From Paracoccus marcusii (GTDB lineage: Bacteria > Pseudomonadota > Alphaproteobacteria > Rhodobacterales > Rhodobacteraceae), in NCBI RefSeq assembly GCF_028621715.1, contig NZ_CP117466.1, positions 2,740,501 to 2,804,500 on the forward strand: a stretch of 64,000 nt of DNA, in the 5' to 3' direction. Position numbers and translations under genes: made by a program. Shown here one piece after another: positions 35,203 to 43,480 of the stretch. Numbering within the stretch: position 1 is the first letter of the stretch; each line of letters begins with the position of its first letter. A model generated the notes under the pieces. That model searched no databases and was not told where the DNA came from. It saw only the letters and a program-made list of their open reading frames with translations.

Positions 35203-36762
35203 ATGACCCAGCACCAGCGCCTTCTGATCATCGACTTCGGCAGCCAGGTGACGCAGCTGATCGCGCGTCGCCTGCGTGAACTGAACGTCTATTGCGAAAT
35301 CCACCCGTTCAACACGGTGACCGACGACACGCTGCGCCAGATGGCGCCGCAGGCGATCATCCTGTCGGGCGGCCCCGCCAGCGTCACGACCGACGGCAGC
35401 CCGCGCGCGCCCCAGGCCGTGTTCGACATGGGCGTGCCCGTCTTTGGCATCTGCTATGGCCAGCAGGTCATGATGGAGCAGCTGGGCGGCCGGGTCGAGG
35501 CCGGGCACCACGCCGAATACGGCCGCGCCTTCATCGCGCCCGCGCCGGGCCACAAGTCCGACGGCATCTTTGCCGGCCTGTTCGACACGGGCCGCGAAGA
35601 GGTCTGGATGAGCCATGGCGACCGCGTCACCAGCCTTGCGCCGGGCTTCGAGGTCATCGGCACCTCGCCCAACGCGCCCATGGCGATGATCGCGGACGAG
35701 GCGCGCCATTTCTATGCCGTCCAGTTCCACCCCGAGGTGCATCACACGCCGAACGGCCGCACCATGCTGGCGAACTTCGTCCGGCTGGCGGGCTTCACCG
35801 GCGACTGGACCATGGCCAGCTACAAGGACGAGGCGATCCGCAAGATCCGCGAGACCGTGGGCGACCGCAAGGTGATCTGCGGCCTGTCGGGCGGCGTGGA
35901 TTCGTCGGTGGCGGCGGTCCTGATCCACGAGGCGATCGGCGACCAGCTGACCTGCGTCTTCGTCGATCACGGGTTGCTGCGGCTGAACGAGGGCGAGGAC
36001 GTCGTCAAGATGTTCCGCGACAACTACAACATCCCGCTGATCCATGCGAACGAGGCCGACCTGTTCCTGGGATCGCTGGAAGGCGTCAGCGACCCCGAGG
36101 TCAAGCGCAAGACCATCGGTCGGCTGTTCATCGACGTGTTCCAGAAATACGCCAGCCAGATCGAGGGCGCCGATTTCTTGGCGCAGGGGACGCTGTACCC
36201 GGACGTGATCGAGAGCGTCAGCTTCAGCGGCGGCCCGTCGGTCACGATCAAGTCGCACCACAACGTCGGCGGCCTGCCCGAGAAGATGGGCCTGAAGCTG
36301 GTGGAACCCCTGCGCGAACTGTTCAAGGACGAAGTCCGCGAGCTGGGCCGCGAACTGGGCCTGCCCGAGAGCTTCATCGGTCGCCACCCCTTCCCCGGCC
36401 CCGGTCTGGCCATCCGCTGCCCCGGAGAGATCACCCGCGAAAAGCTGGAGATCCTGCGCAAGGCCGACGCGGTCTTCATCGACCAGATCCGCAAGCACGG
36501 TCTGTACGACGAGATCTGGCAGGCCTTCGTGGCGATCCTGCCGGTGCGCACGGTGGGCGTGATGGGCGACGGCCGGACCTATGATTTCGCCTGCGCGCTG
36601 CGGGCCGTGACCTCGGTCGACGGGATGACGGCGGACTATTATCCCTTTACCCACGACTTCCTGGGCGAGACCGCGACGCGGATCATCAACGAGGTCAAGG
36701 GCATCAACCGTTGCACCTATGACATCACGTCCAAGCCGCCGGGCACGATCGAATGGGAATGA
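35203..36762 (+). CDS. guaA: GMP synthase (glutamine-hydrolysing)
   Basis: Converts XMP to GMP with ammonia from glutamine. The 519 residues contain the class I amidotransferase domain first ([15 protein letters not shown]; nucleophile Cys84 in GICYGQQ; His/Glu in [10 protein letters not shown]), then the ATP-pyrophosphatase domain with the PP-loop [14 protein letters not shown], and the dimerisation domain ending [18 protein letters not shown], the family terminus. A GCAA-loop hairpin follows. Confidence 0.98.
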   Translation: MTQHQRLLIIDFGSQVTQLIARRLRELNVYCEIHPFNTVTDDTLRQMAPQAIILSGGPASVTTDGSPRAPQAVFDMGVPVFGICYGQQVMMEQLGGRVEAGHHAEYGRAFIAPAPGHKSDGIFAGLFDTGREEVWMSHGDRVTSLAPGFEVIGTSPNAPMAMIADEARHFYAVQFHPEVHHTPNGRTMLANFVRLAGFTGDWTMASYKDEAIRKIRETVGDRKVICGLSGGVDSSVAAVLIHEAIGDQLTCVFVDHGLLRLNEGEDVVKMFRDNYNIPLIHANEADLFLGSLEGVSDPEVKRKTIGRLFIDVFQKYASQIEGADFLAQGTLYPDVIESVSFSGGPSVTIKSHHNVGGLPEKMGLKLVEPLRELFKDEVRELGRELGLPESFIGRHPFPGPGLAIRCPGEITREKLEILRKADAVFIDQIRKHGLYDEIWQAFVAILPVRTVGVMGDGRTYDFACALRAVTSVDGMTADYYPFTHDFLGETATRIINEVKGINRCTYDITSKPPGTIEWE

Positions 36763-36792
36763 CGCGGCACCGCGTCGCATGACATGTCGGGA

Positions 36793-36814
36793 ACGCGCAG
36801 GGCAACCTGCGCGT
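36793..36814 (+). terminator. GCAA-loop hairpin after guaA
   Basis: ACGCGCAGG-GCAA-CCTGCGCGT: a perfect 9-bp stem with a stable GNRA tetraloop followed by CCTTGTCATT, 30 bases after the guaA stop and just before the photolyase gene. Confidence 0.6.
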
Positions 36815-36837
36815 CCTTGTCATTCTGGGGGTGTGGA

Positions 36838-38358
36838 ATGCGTCTGATCCTGGTGCTGGGCGACCAGCTGTCACCTGACCTGTCAGCGCTGCGCGAGGCG
36901 CGCCCCGACGATCTGATCGTGATGGCCGAGGTGATGTCCGAGGCAAGCTATGTCCCTCACCACCCCCAGAAGATTGCCTTCCTGTTCGCCGCGATGCGCA
37001 AGTTCGCGGACCGTCTGCGCGAGGCCGGCCACCGCGTCGCCTATGCGACGCTGGACGATCCGGACAACACCCAGTCCATTCCCGGAGAGCTGCTGCGCCA
37101 TGCCGCGACGCATGGCGCCGAGCGCGTGATCGCCACGCGGTCTGGGGAATGGCGCCTGATCGCCGCGCTGGACGACCTGCCCGTGCCCGTCACGCAGCTG
37201 CCCGACGACCGCTTCATCTGCAGCCAGCCGGAGTTCGAGGCCTGGGCCGACGGCCGCAAGGAATTGCGGATGGAGTGGTTCTATCGCGAGATGCGCCGCA
37301 AGACCGGGCTGCTGATGGAGAGCGACCTACCGATGGGCGGCAAGTGGAACTATGACCACGACAACCGCAAGCCCGCCCAGGCCGATCTGCTGCGGATACC
37401 CCCGCCCCGGTTCGAGCCCGACGCGGTGACCGCGCAGGTGCTGGACCTGGTCGAGGCACGGTTTCCCGACAATTTCGGCCGTCTGCGGCCCTTTGGCTAT
37501 GCCACCGACCGGGCCGGCGCGCTGCAGGTCCTGGCGCATTTCATCGACCATTCGCTGGACGAATTCGGCCCCTATCAGGACGCGATGCTGCAGGACGATC
37601 CGTTCCTGCATCATTCGATCCTGTCGCCCTATATCAACGCGGGCCTGCTGTCCCCGATGGAGGTGTGCCAAGCCGCCGCCGACGCCCATGCCGCGGGCAA
37701 GGTCCGCCTGAATTCGGCCGAAGGCTTCATCCGTCAGATCATCGGGTGGCGCGAATACATGCGTGGCATCTATTTTCTGGAAGGGCCGGACTATGCCGCG
37801 CGCAACGTGCTGGTGCATGACCGCGACCTGCCGCCGGTCTATTGGGGTGCGCCCACGCGGATGAACTGCATGGCGCAGGCGGTGGGACAGACCCGCGATC
37901 ACGCCTATGCGCATCATATCCAGCGGCTGATGGTGACGGGAAACTTCGCCCTGCTGGCGGGGATCGATCCGGCGCAGGTCCATGAATGGTATCTGGCCGT
38001 CTATGTCGACGCCTATGAATGGGTCGAGGCACCCAACGTCATCGGGATGAGCCAGTTCGCGGATGGCGGCGTGGTTGGGTCCAAGCCCTATGTCAGTTCG
38101 GGCAACTACATCGCCAAGATGTCGGATTATTGCGGCGGATGCGCCTACAAGGTGACGCAGAAGACCGGGCCGGGCGCCTGCCCGTTCAACGTGCTCTACT
38201 GGGATTTCATGGTGCGTCATCGCGACCGGTTCCAGTCGAACCCCCGCATCGGGCGCGCTTATGCGACCTGGGACCGGATGGACGCCGACAAGCGCCGCCA
38301 GATCCGCAGCGACGCGGCCGCGTTCCTGGACCGCCTGGATGCGGGCGATCCGGTCTGA
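36838..38358 (+). CDS. Iron-sulfur bacterial cryptochrome / (6-4) photolyase, PhrB/CryB type
   Basis: FAD-containing protein that repairs (6-4) photoproducts with light, or acts as a photoreceptor as proposed for CryB of Rhodobacter sphaeroides. The 506 residues begin with the antenna Rossmann domain (RLILVLGDQLSPDLSALREA), then the helical FAD domain (GWREYMRGIYFLEGPDY; HHIQRLMVTGNFALLAGIDPAQVHEWYL). Four cysteines at 344, 432, 435 and 448 have the spacing of the 4Fe-4S ligands as I recall it from Agrobacterium PhrB (88, 3, 13 residues apart). The start at 36838 gives the family-typical N-terminus. It stands between guaA and the monooxygenase-GNAT fusion gene. Confidence 0.93.
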   Translation: MRLILVLGDQLSPDLSALREARPDDLIVMAEVMSEASYVPHHPQKIAFLFAAMRKFADRLREAGHRVAYATLDDPDNTQSIPGELLRHAATHGAERVIATRSGEWRLIAALDDLPVPVTQLPDDRFICSQPEFEAWADGRKELRMEWFYREMRRKTGLLMESDLPMGGKWNYDHDNRKPAQADLLRIPPPRFEPDAVTAQVLDLVEARFPDNFGRLRPFGYATDRAGALQVLAHFIDHSLDEFGPYQDAMLQDDPFLHHSILSPYINAGLLSPMEVCQAAADAHAAGKVRLNSAEGFIRQIIGWREYMRGIYFLEGPDYAARNVLVHDRDLPPVYWGAPTRMNCMAQAVGQTRDHAYAHHIQRLMVTGNFALLAGIDPAQVHEWYLAVYVDAYEWVEAPNVIGMSQFADGGVVGSKPYVSSGNYIAKMSDYCGGCAYKVTQKTGPGACPFNVLYWDFMVRHRDRFQSNPRIGRAYATWDRMDADKRRQIRSDAAAFLDRLDAGDPV

Positions 38359-38420
38359 GCCGCTTGACGCGGAGCTGCCGTGCCGCCACGCTGCCCGCCG
38401 ATCAGCGAAAGGACCTGCCG

Positions 38421-39218
38421 ATGGATTGCGCCTGCGGCCATGCCCATACCCCCGCCCTGGACCCCTCTGGCACGCCGGTGCCCCTGTCGCCTGCCCCCGT
38501 CGCCCTGCACGGACGCCTGATCTGTCACGACACGGCACAGATGCTGACCGCGCTGGACCTGCTGCAGGATCATGCCGATGCCAGCCGCGCCGAGCCGGGA
38601 TGCCTGCGCTTTGACATCGCGCAATCCGACGACCCGATGGTCTGGACCCTGTCCGAGGTCTTTGCCGATGAGGACGCGTTCGCGGCGCATCAGGCCCGCA
38701 CGGCATCCAGCCCCTGGGGCCTGCGCAGCCGCGACATGGGTCGCGATTTCCATCGCCACGCCGCGCAGGTCATGATCCGCCCCGAAGTCCCGTCGGATCA
38801 CGCAGCCCTGCACGCCTTGCTGGTACGCGCATTCGATGGCCCGGCCGAGGCCCGCCTGCTGCGCGCGCTGCGGGCTGATGGCGATCTGTCCCACGCGCTG
38901 GTGGCCCATGTCGAAGGCGTGCCGGTCGGCCTTGTCGCCCTGTCGCCCCTGCAGGCGCCGGAACCGGCATTCGCCTTGGCGCCGCTGGCCGTCCATCCGG
39001 CCATGCAGCGGCGCGGCATCGGTCGGGCGCTGATCGATGCCGCACTGCGCGCCGCGACGGGGCCGGTCGTGGTCGTGGGCGATCCCACGGTCTATGCCGG
39101 ATCGGGCTTCGTCCCCGCGGATCTGGCATCCCCCTATGCGGGACCTGGCCTGCAGATCCACGGCAGCCTGCCCCGGGGTAGCGCTGTCGTCCATGCCGGG
39201 GCCTTTACGGCGCTGTGA
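38421..39218 (+). CDS. Fusion of antibiotic biosynthesis monooxygenase domain and GNAT acetyltransferase
   Basis: A 265-residue protein with two domains seldom joined. Residues about 25-115 (LHGRLICHDTAQMLTALDLL, EPGCLRFDIAQSDDP, WTLSEVFADEDAFAAHQAR) look like an ABM ferredoxin-like domain. Residues about 117-265 are a YhbS-like GNAT N-acetyltransferase, with acetyl-CoA loop HPAMQRRGIGRALIDAAL and the GDPTVYAGSGFVPA segment. The N-terminus MDCACGHAH is Cys/His rich and could bind a metal. GAAAGGA precedes the start. The frame is continuous, so this is not two genes with a sequencing error between them. Substrates are unknown. Confidence 0.78.
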   Translation: MDCACGHAHTPALDPSGTPVPLSPAPVALHGRLICHDTAQMLTALDLLQDHADASRAEPGCLRFDIAQSDDPMVWTLSEVFADEDAFAAHQARTASSPWGLRSRDMGRDFHRHAAQVMIRPEVPSDHAALHALLVRAFDGPAEARLLRALRADGDLSHALVAHVEGVPVGLVALSPLQAPEPAFALAPLAVHPAMQRRGIGRALIDAALRAATGPVVVVGDPTVYAGSGFVPADLASPYAGPGLQIHGSLPRGSAVVHAGAFTAL

Positions 39219-39288
39219 CGGCGCGCCCCTTGCGGCGCTGCCCGGCAGGGTCCACATCTGACGCCGAAGCATTTTGAAAGGACCCACC

Positions 39289-41109
39289 ATGGCAGGCAAC
39301 ACCGTCTTCGATGCAACCGATCCGGCGCGCGCCAAGGGCGATTTCGGCACCCTGCCCGAATGGGATCTCAGCGACCTCTATACCGCCCCCGACAGCCCCG
39401 AACTGACCGCGGACATCGCGCGCATCGAGACGCAGGCGCAGGCCTTTGCCGCCGAATACCAGGGCAAGCTGGCCGACCTGACGCCCGCGCAGATGCTGGA
39501 GGCGGTCGAGGCGTTCGAGCAAATCAATATCCTGGCCGGGCGCGTCATGTCCTATATCGGGCTGCGCTATTACCAGAACACCACCGACCCGGTCCGTGCC
39601 AAGCAGATGGGCGACCTGCAGGCGCGCATCACCGATCTGACGACGCCGATCATCTTCTTCTCGCTGGAGTTCAACCGCATCCCCGATGCGACCTACGAAT
39701 CCATGTTCACCGCCGCCGACGGCCCTGCCCGCTACAAGCCGGTCTTCGACCGGATGCGCGCGATGCGGCCCCACCAACTGTCGGACGAGCTGGAGCAGTT
39801 CCTGCACGACACTTCGGTCGTCGGCGCCGCCGCCTGGAACCGCCTGTTCGACGAGACGACCGCCGCCCTGACCTTCGACGTCGACGGAGAGACCCTGGGC
39901 CTGGAGGCCACGCTGAACCTGCTGACCGACCACGACCGGGCACGCCGCGAGGCCGCCGCCCATGCGCTGGCCAAGGTCTTCACCGCGAATGTCGGGCTGT
40001 TCACGCGCATCCACAACACGCTGGCCAAGGAAATGGCGATCGAGGACAAGTGGCGCAAGATGCCCACGCCGCAATACGGCCGTCACCTGTCGAACCATGT
40101 CGAACCCGAGGTGGTCGAGGCGCTGCGCAATGCCGTCACCGCCGCCTATCCCCGCCTGTCGCACCGCTATTACGCGCTGAAGGCGAAATGGCTGGGGCTG
40201 GACAAGCTGCAGGTCTGGGACCGGAACGCGCCGCTGCCGACCGACGCGCCCCGCGTGATCGATTGGCCCGAGGCACGGTCGACGGTTCTGGACGCCTATG
40301 CCGGCTTCTCGCCGGAACTGGCCGAACTGGCCGAACCGTTCTTCGACAGGGGCTGGATCGACGCGGGCGTCAAGCCGGGCAAGGCGCCGGGCGCGTTCGC
40401 GCACCCGACCGTCTCGACCGCGCATCCCTATATCCTGGTGAACTATCTGGGCAAACCGCGCGACGTGATGACCTTGGCGCACGAACTGGGCCACGGCGTT
40501 CATCAGCGTCTGGCCGCCCGTCAGGGGGAGCTGCTGTCCTCGACGCCGCTGACCCTGGCGGAAACCGCGTCCGTCTTCGGTGAGATGCTGACCTTCCGCG
40601 CGCTGCTGGCCAAGACCACCGACCCCGCGCAGAAGAAGGCCCTGCTGGCGGGCAAGGTCGAGGACATGATCAACACGGTCGTCCGTCAGATCGCGTTCTA
40701 TGATTTCGAGTGCCGCCTGCACGCCGCCCGCGCCGAGGGAGAGCTGACTCCCGACGACATCAACGCGCTGTGGATGGCCGTCCAGCATGAAAGCCTGGGC
40801 CCGGTCTTCGAATACATGCCGGGATACGAGACGTTCTGGACCTATGTCCCGCATTTCGTGCATTCGCCCTTCTATGTCTATGCCTATGCCTTCGGCGACG
40901 GGCTGGTGAACGCGCTCTATGCCGCCTACGAGGACGGCCTGCCGGACTTTCAGGACAAGTATTTCGACCTGCTGAAGGCCGGCGGCTCCAAGCATCACCG
41001 CGAACTGCTGGCACCGTTCGGCCTGGATGCGTCCGACCCGGCCTTCTGGGACAAGGGCCTGTCCATGATCGAGAGCCTGATCGACCAGCTGGAGGCGCTG
41101 GAGGCGTGA
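39289..41109 (+). CDS. pepF: Oligoendopeptidase F, M3 family
   Basis: Cytoplasmic zinc endopeptidase acting on short peptides. The 606 residues match PepF. The zinc motif HELGH is at residues 398-402 (LAHELGHGVHQ), the third ligand lies in TLAETASVFGEML, and the C-terminal YVPHFVHSPFYVYAYAFGD block is family-typical. The start at 39289 has GAAAGGA at good spacing; the ATG at 39274 would overlap the ribosome site. Confidence 0.94.
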   Translation: MAGNTVFDATDPARAKGDFGTLPEWDLSDLYTAPDSPELTADIARIETQAQAFAAEYQGKLADLTPAQMLEAVEAFEQINILAGRVMSYIGLRYYQNTTDPVRAKQMGDLQARITDLTTPIIFFSLEFNRIPDATYESMFTAADGPARYKPVFDRMRAMRPHQLSDELEQFLHDTSVVGAAAWNRLFDETTAALTFDVDGETLGLEATLNLLTDHDRARREAAAHALAKVFTANVGLFTRIHNTLAKEMAIEDKWRKMPTPQYGRHLSNHVEPEVVEALRNAVTAAYPRLSHRYYALKAKWLGLDKLQVWDRNAPLPTDAPRVIDWPEARSTVLDAYAGFSPELAELAEPFFDRGWIDAGVKPGKAPGAFAHPTVSTAHPYILVNYLGKPRDVMTLAHELGHGVHQRLAARQGELLSSTPLTLAETASVFGEMLTFRALLAKTTDPAQKKALLAGKVEDMINTVVRQIAFYDFECRLHAARAEGELTPDDINALWMAVQHESLGPVFEYMPGYETFWTYVPHFVHSPFYVYAYAFGDGLVNALYAAYEDGLPDFQDKYFDLLKAGGSKHHRELLAPFGLDASDPAFWDKGLSMIESLIDQLEALEA

Positions 41110-41167
41110 TCCCGTCTGGCGTCCCCGGTCCGTCGCGCTAGACTGTGCGCAACGGATCGGAGGAGCG

Positions 41168-42349
41168 ATGTGGAAACGGGTGCTGCTGGGGACGGGCGTG
41201 GTCCTGGCGATGGGCGTGGCGGGGTTTCTGACCTTCGCCCCGGCCTATGTCGAACGCGGGATGAACCCCGTCACCATACCTGCGGAAGGCTGGCCGGTCA
41301 CGGCAGAGGCGCAGGCCCTGCATGACCGGCTGGTGATCGGCGACTGGCATTCCGATGCGTTGTTGTGGGACCGCGACCTGCTGGACCGTGCGGATCGGGG
41401 TCATACCGACGTTCCGCGCCTGCTGGACGGGAACATGGCGGTGCAGGTCTTCACCACCGTCACGAAAAGCCCCCGCGGCCAGAACTATGACCACAACTCC
41501 ACCGATACCGGCGACAACATCACGCCCCTGTTCATCGGACAGCTGCGCCCGCCGCGCAGCTGGTTCTCGCTGCGCGAACGGGCGCTGGTGCAGGCGCAGG
41601 CGTTGCAGGACGCCGCGGATCGCGCACCTGACCGGCTGCGGGTAATCCGCAGCCGCGCCGATCTGGCCGACCATCTGGCGCGGCGGCAGGCAGGCGCGCA
41701 GGTGCTGGGCGCGGTGCTGGGATCGGAAGGCGGTCACCCTCTGGAGGGCGATCCGGCCAATCTGGACGTGCTCTATGACGCGGGCTTCCGGTTGATGGGG
41801 CTGACGCATTTCTTCGACAACGAACTGGGCGGCAGCCTGCACGGAGAGGGCGGCACCGGCGCGGGCCTGTCCGATTTCGGGCGTCAGGTGGCGGACGCGA
41901 TGATCGCGCGCGGCATGATCATCGACGTGACCCATGCCAGCCCACAGATGGTGCGCGACGTGCTGGCCATTCCGGGCGCGCGGCCGGTCCTGTCCCATAC
42001 CGGCATCACCCGCCACTGCCCCAGCCCCCGCAACCTGCCCGACGATCTGGTCGCGGACATCGCGCAGGCGGGCGGGATCATCGGCGTCGGGTTCTGGTCG
42101 GACGTGGTCTGCGGATCGACGCCCGCCGACGTGGCCCAGGCCATCGCAGCCGCGATCGAGATCGCCGGAGAGGACCACGTCTCGCTCGGCTCGGACTGGG
42201 ACGGGTCGGTCGACACGCCGTTCGACGCCGCCCATCTTTCGGCACTGACCCAGGCACTGCTTGACCAGGGCATGTCAGAGGTGCAGATCGCCAAGGTCAT
42301 GGGAGGCAACATGATGGCCTATCTGGCCGAAACCCTGCCCGAGAACTGA
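41168..42349 (+). CDS. Membrane-anchored M19 dipeptidase
   Basis: Renal-dipeptidase-type zinc hydrolase, 393 residues, with an N-terminal membrane helix (residues 5-25, VLLGTGVVLAMGVAGFLTF) that should anchor it on the periplasmic face. Metal-site motifs are HSD in VIGDWHSDALLW, the glutamate in GSEGGHPLEGD, LTHFFDNELGGS, and DVTHASPQMVRDV with SHTG further on; DWDGSVDTPF is near the end. Substrates of bacterial members include dipeptides with D-residues. GGAGGAGCG precedes the ATG. The next gene (rbsD) follows in nine bases. A second M19 gene, without anchor, lies at 49718-50764. Confidence 0.9.
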   Translation: MWKRVLLGTGVVLAMGVAGFLTFAPAYVERGMNPVTIPAEGWPVTAEAQALHDRLVIGDWHSDALLWDRDLLDRADRGHTDVPRLLDGNMAVQVFTTVTKSPRGQNYDHNSTDTGDNITPLFIGQLRPPRSWFSLRERALVQAQALQDAADRAPDRLRVIRSRADLADHLARRQAGAQVLGAVLGSEGGHPLEGDPANLDVLYDAGFRLMGLTHFFDNELGGSLHGEGGTGAGLSDFGRQVADAMIARGMIIDVTHASPQMVRDVLAIPGARPVLSHTGITRHCPSPRNLPDDLVADIAQAGGIIGVGFWSDVVCGSTPADVAQAIAAAIEIAGEDHVSLGSDWDGSVDTPFDAAHLSALTQALLDQGMSEVQIAKVMGGNMMAYLAETLPEN

Positions 42350-42358
42350 GAGGAACCG

Positions 42359-42742
42359 ATGAAACGCACGACCTTGCTGCATGCCGAACTGTCAGGGCTG
42401 ATCGCCGCCTTCGGCCATGGCGACATGCTGGTGATCGGCGATGCCGGGCTGCCCGTGCCCGCCGGCGTCCGGGTCATTGACCTGGCCCTGACCCGCGGCA
42501 TTCCGGGCGTCTTCGACGTGCTGGATGCGGTGCTGGTCGAACTGGTCGTCGAACGTTCGGCAATGGCGACCGAAGCCGCCCCCGACCTGCAGGCCGAATT
42601 CGCGCGACGCGACATCGGACCGGTCACCATGCTGTCGCATGACGACTTCAAGGCGGCGTCGCGCCACGCCCGCGCGATCGTGCGGACCGGGGAATGCACC
42701 CCCTATGCCAATGTGGCCCTTTACGCCGGCGTGGCGTTTTAG
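42359..42742 (+). CDS. rbsD: RbsD/FucU family sugar mutarotase
   Basis: D-ribose pyranase family, interconverting the ring forms of ribose (FucU relatives do so for fucose). The 127 residues have His20 and Asp28 (FGHGDMLVIGDAGLP) in the catalytic positions of E. coli RbsD, and the C-terminal ECTPYANVALYAGVAF carries the conserved tyrosine/asparagine. GAGAGGAACCG precedes the ATG. No ribose ABC genes or ribokinase lie nearby, which is unusual for rbsD; it follows the dipeptidase gene by nine bases. Confidence 0.9.
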   Translation: MKRTTLLHAELSGLIAAFGHGDMLVIGDAGLPVPAGVRVIDLALTRGIPGVFDVLDAVLVELVVERSAMATEAAPDLQAEFARRDIGPVTMLSHDDFKAASRHARAIVRTGECTPYANVALYAGVAF

Positions 42743-42805
42743 ACGGAACCGATGCGCCGATATTGCGTTGCAAGCCCAGATGCTTATCCACAAGGAGACT
42801 GAGCG

Positions 42806-42952
42806 ATGCAGAAGAAGATCCTGGGCCTGACCGCCGTTCTGGCCATGATGACGCTGGCCGCCTGCGAAACCGTGCAAGGTGCGGGACGCGACATCTCGAC
42901 CGCCGGCGCGGTCGTCCAGCAGGAAAGCGCCGAGGCTCAAGCCGGGATGTGA
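42806..42952 (+). CDS. Entericidin A/B-like small lipoprotein
   Basis: A 48-residue lipoprotein. KKILGLTAVLAMMTLAAC is a signal peptide with a lipobox LAAC (Cys20), followed by ETVQGAGRDISTAGAVVQQES, the short amphipathic segment typical of the entericidin EcnA/EcnB family. In E. coli, EcnB is a stress-linked membrane-active peptide and EcnA its antidote; only one member is present here. AAGGAGACTGAGCG precedes the ATG and a strong terminator follows. Confidence 0.85.
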   Translation: MQKKILGLTAVLAMMTLAACETVQGAGRDISTAGAVVQQESAEAQAGM

Positions 42953-42978
42953 TCCTGATCGATCGGCAAGACATGACG

Positions 42979-43010
42979 GCCCCCCGCAGCGTGCTGCCGG
43001 GGGGCTTTCT
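42979..43010 (+). terminator. Terminator after the entericidin-like gene
   Basis: GCCCCCCGCAG pairs with CTGCCGGGGGGC (one bulged C) around a CGTG loop, followed by TTTCT. Confidence 0.75.
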
Positions 43011-43093
43011 CATGCGCATGGGGCATTGGATAAGGAACCCGATGCCGGTCTGGTCCGTTTGAACGTATCCCTTAAAGAAACGATGAGGCCATC

Positions 43094-43477
43094 ATGCGGA
43101 TCATCCTGATGGCGCTGCTCGCGCTACCCCTGCCCGCCCACGCTTTCACCGCCCGCAATGGCATGGAAGCCCGTCAGGTCGATGCGACCGATATCGCGGT
43201 CCCGTTCGAGGCGGGCCGGACCGACACGGATTACTGGTGCGCCGCCGGTGATCTTGCGCAGCAGGTGATGAACCAGCCGGTCGCGACGCGCATCTGGCGC
43301 GCCAGTCCCAAGCCGCGCCAGGCAGGTCAGGGCATCCTGTTCACGCTGGACCCGGCCCGCCAGGCGCAGGGCGCAGGCCTGTCCCAGTTCGGATCAGGGC
43401 CGCGCGATGGCGCACTGTCGATCGGTCAGGCCGTGGCCAGCCATTGCCGCATCATCATTCCCTTCATTCGGGAATGA
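43094..43477 (+). CDS. Small exported protein of unknown function
   Basis: I do not recognise this 127-residue protein. A signal peptide (residues 1-17, IILMALLALPLPAHA) precedes a mature part of about 110 residues with two cysteines (YWCAAGD and SHCRIIIP), which could form a disulfide in the periplasm. The Ala/Gln-rich helix around DLAQQVMNQPVATRIWRAS is the most conserved-looking part. GATGAGGCCATC precedes the ATG; the ribosome site is moderate. An 11-bp hairpin overlaps its stop. Confidence 0.7.
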   Translation: MRIILMALLALPLPAHAFTARNGMEARQVDATDIAVPFEAGRTDTDYWCAAGDLAQQVMNQPVATRIWRASPKPRQAGQGILFTLDPARQAQGAGLSQFGSGPRDGALSIGQAVASHCRIIIPFIRE

Positions 43478-43480
43478 TGA
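43452..43480. terminator. Perfect hairpin across the stop codon
   Basis: TCATCATTCCC and GGGAATGATGA form a perfect 11-bp stem with a seven-base loop. The stem contains the TGA stop of the small exported protein and abuts the lepA stop. No T-run on either strand. Confidence 0.55.

Noticed and set aside
34567..36780. Leftward frame joining the CAP lipoprotein to sequence opposite guaA
   Set aside because: The signal peptide and lipobox fix the true start at 35079; the rest is antisense to guaA.
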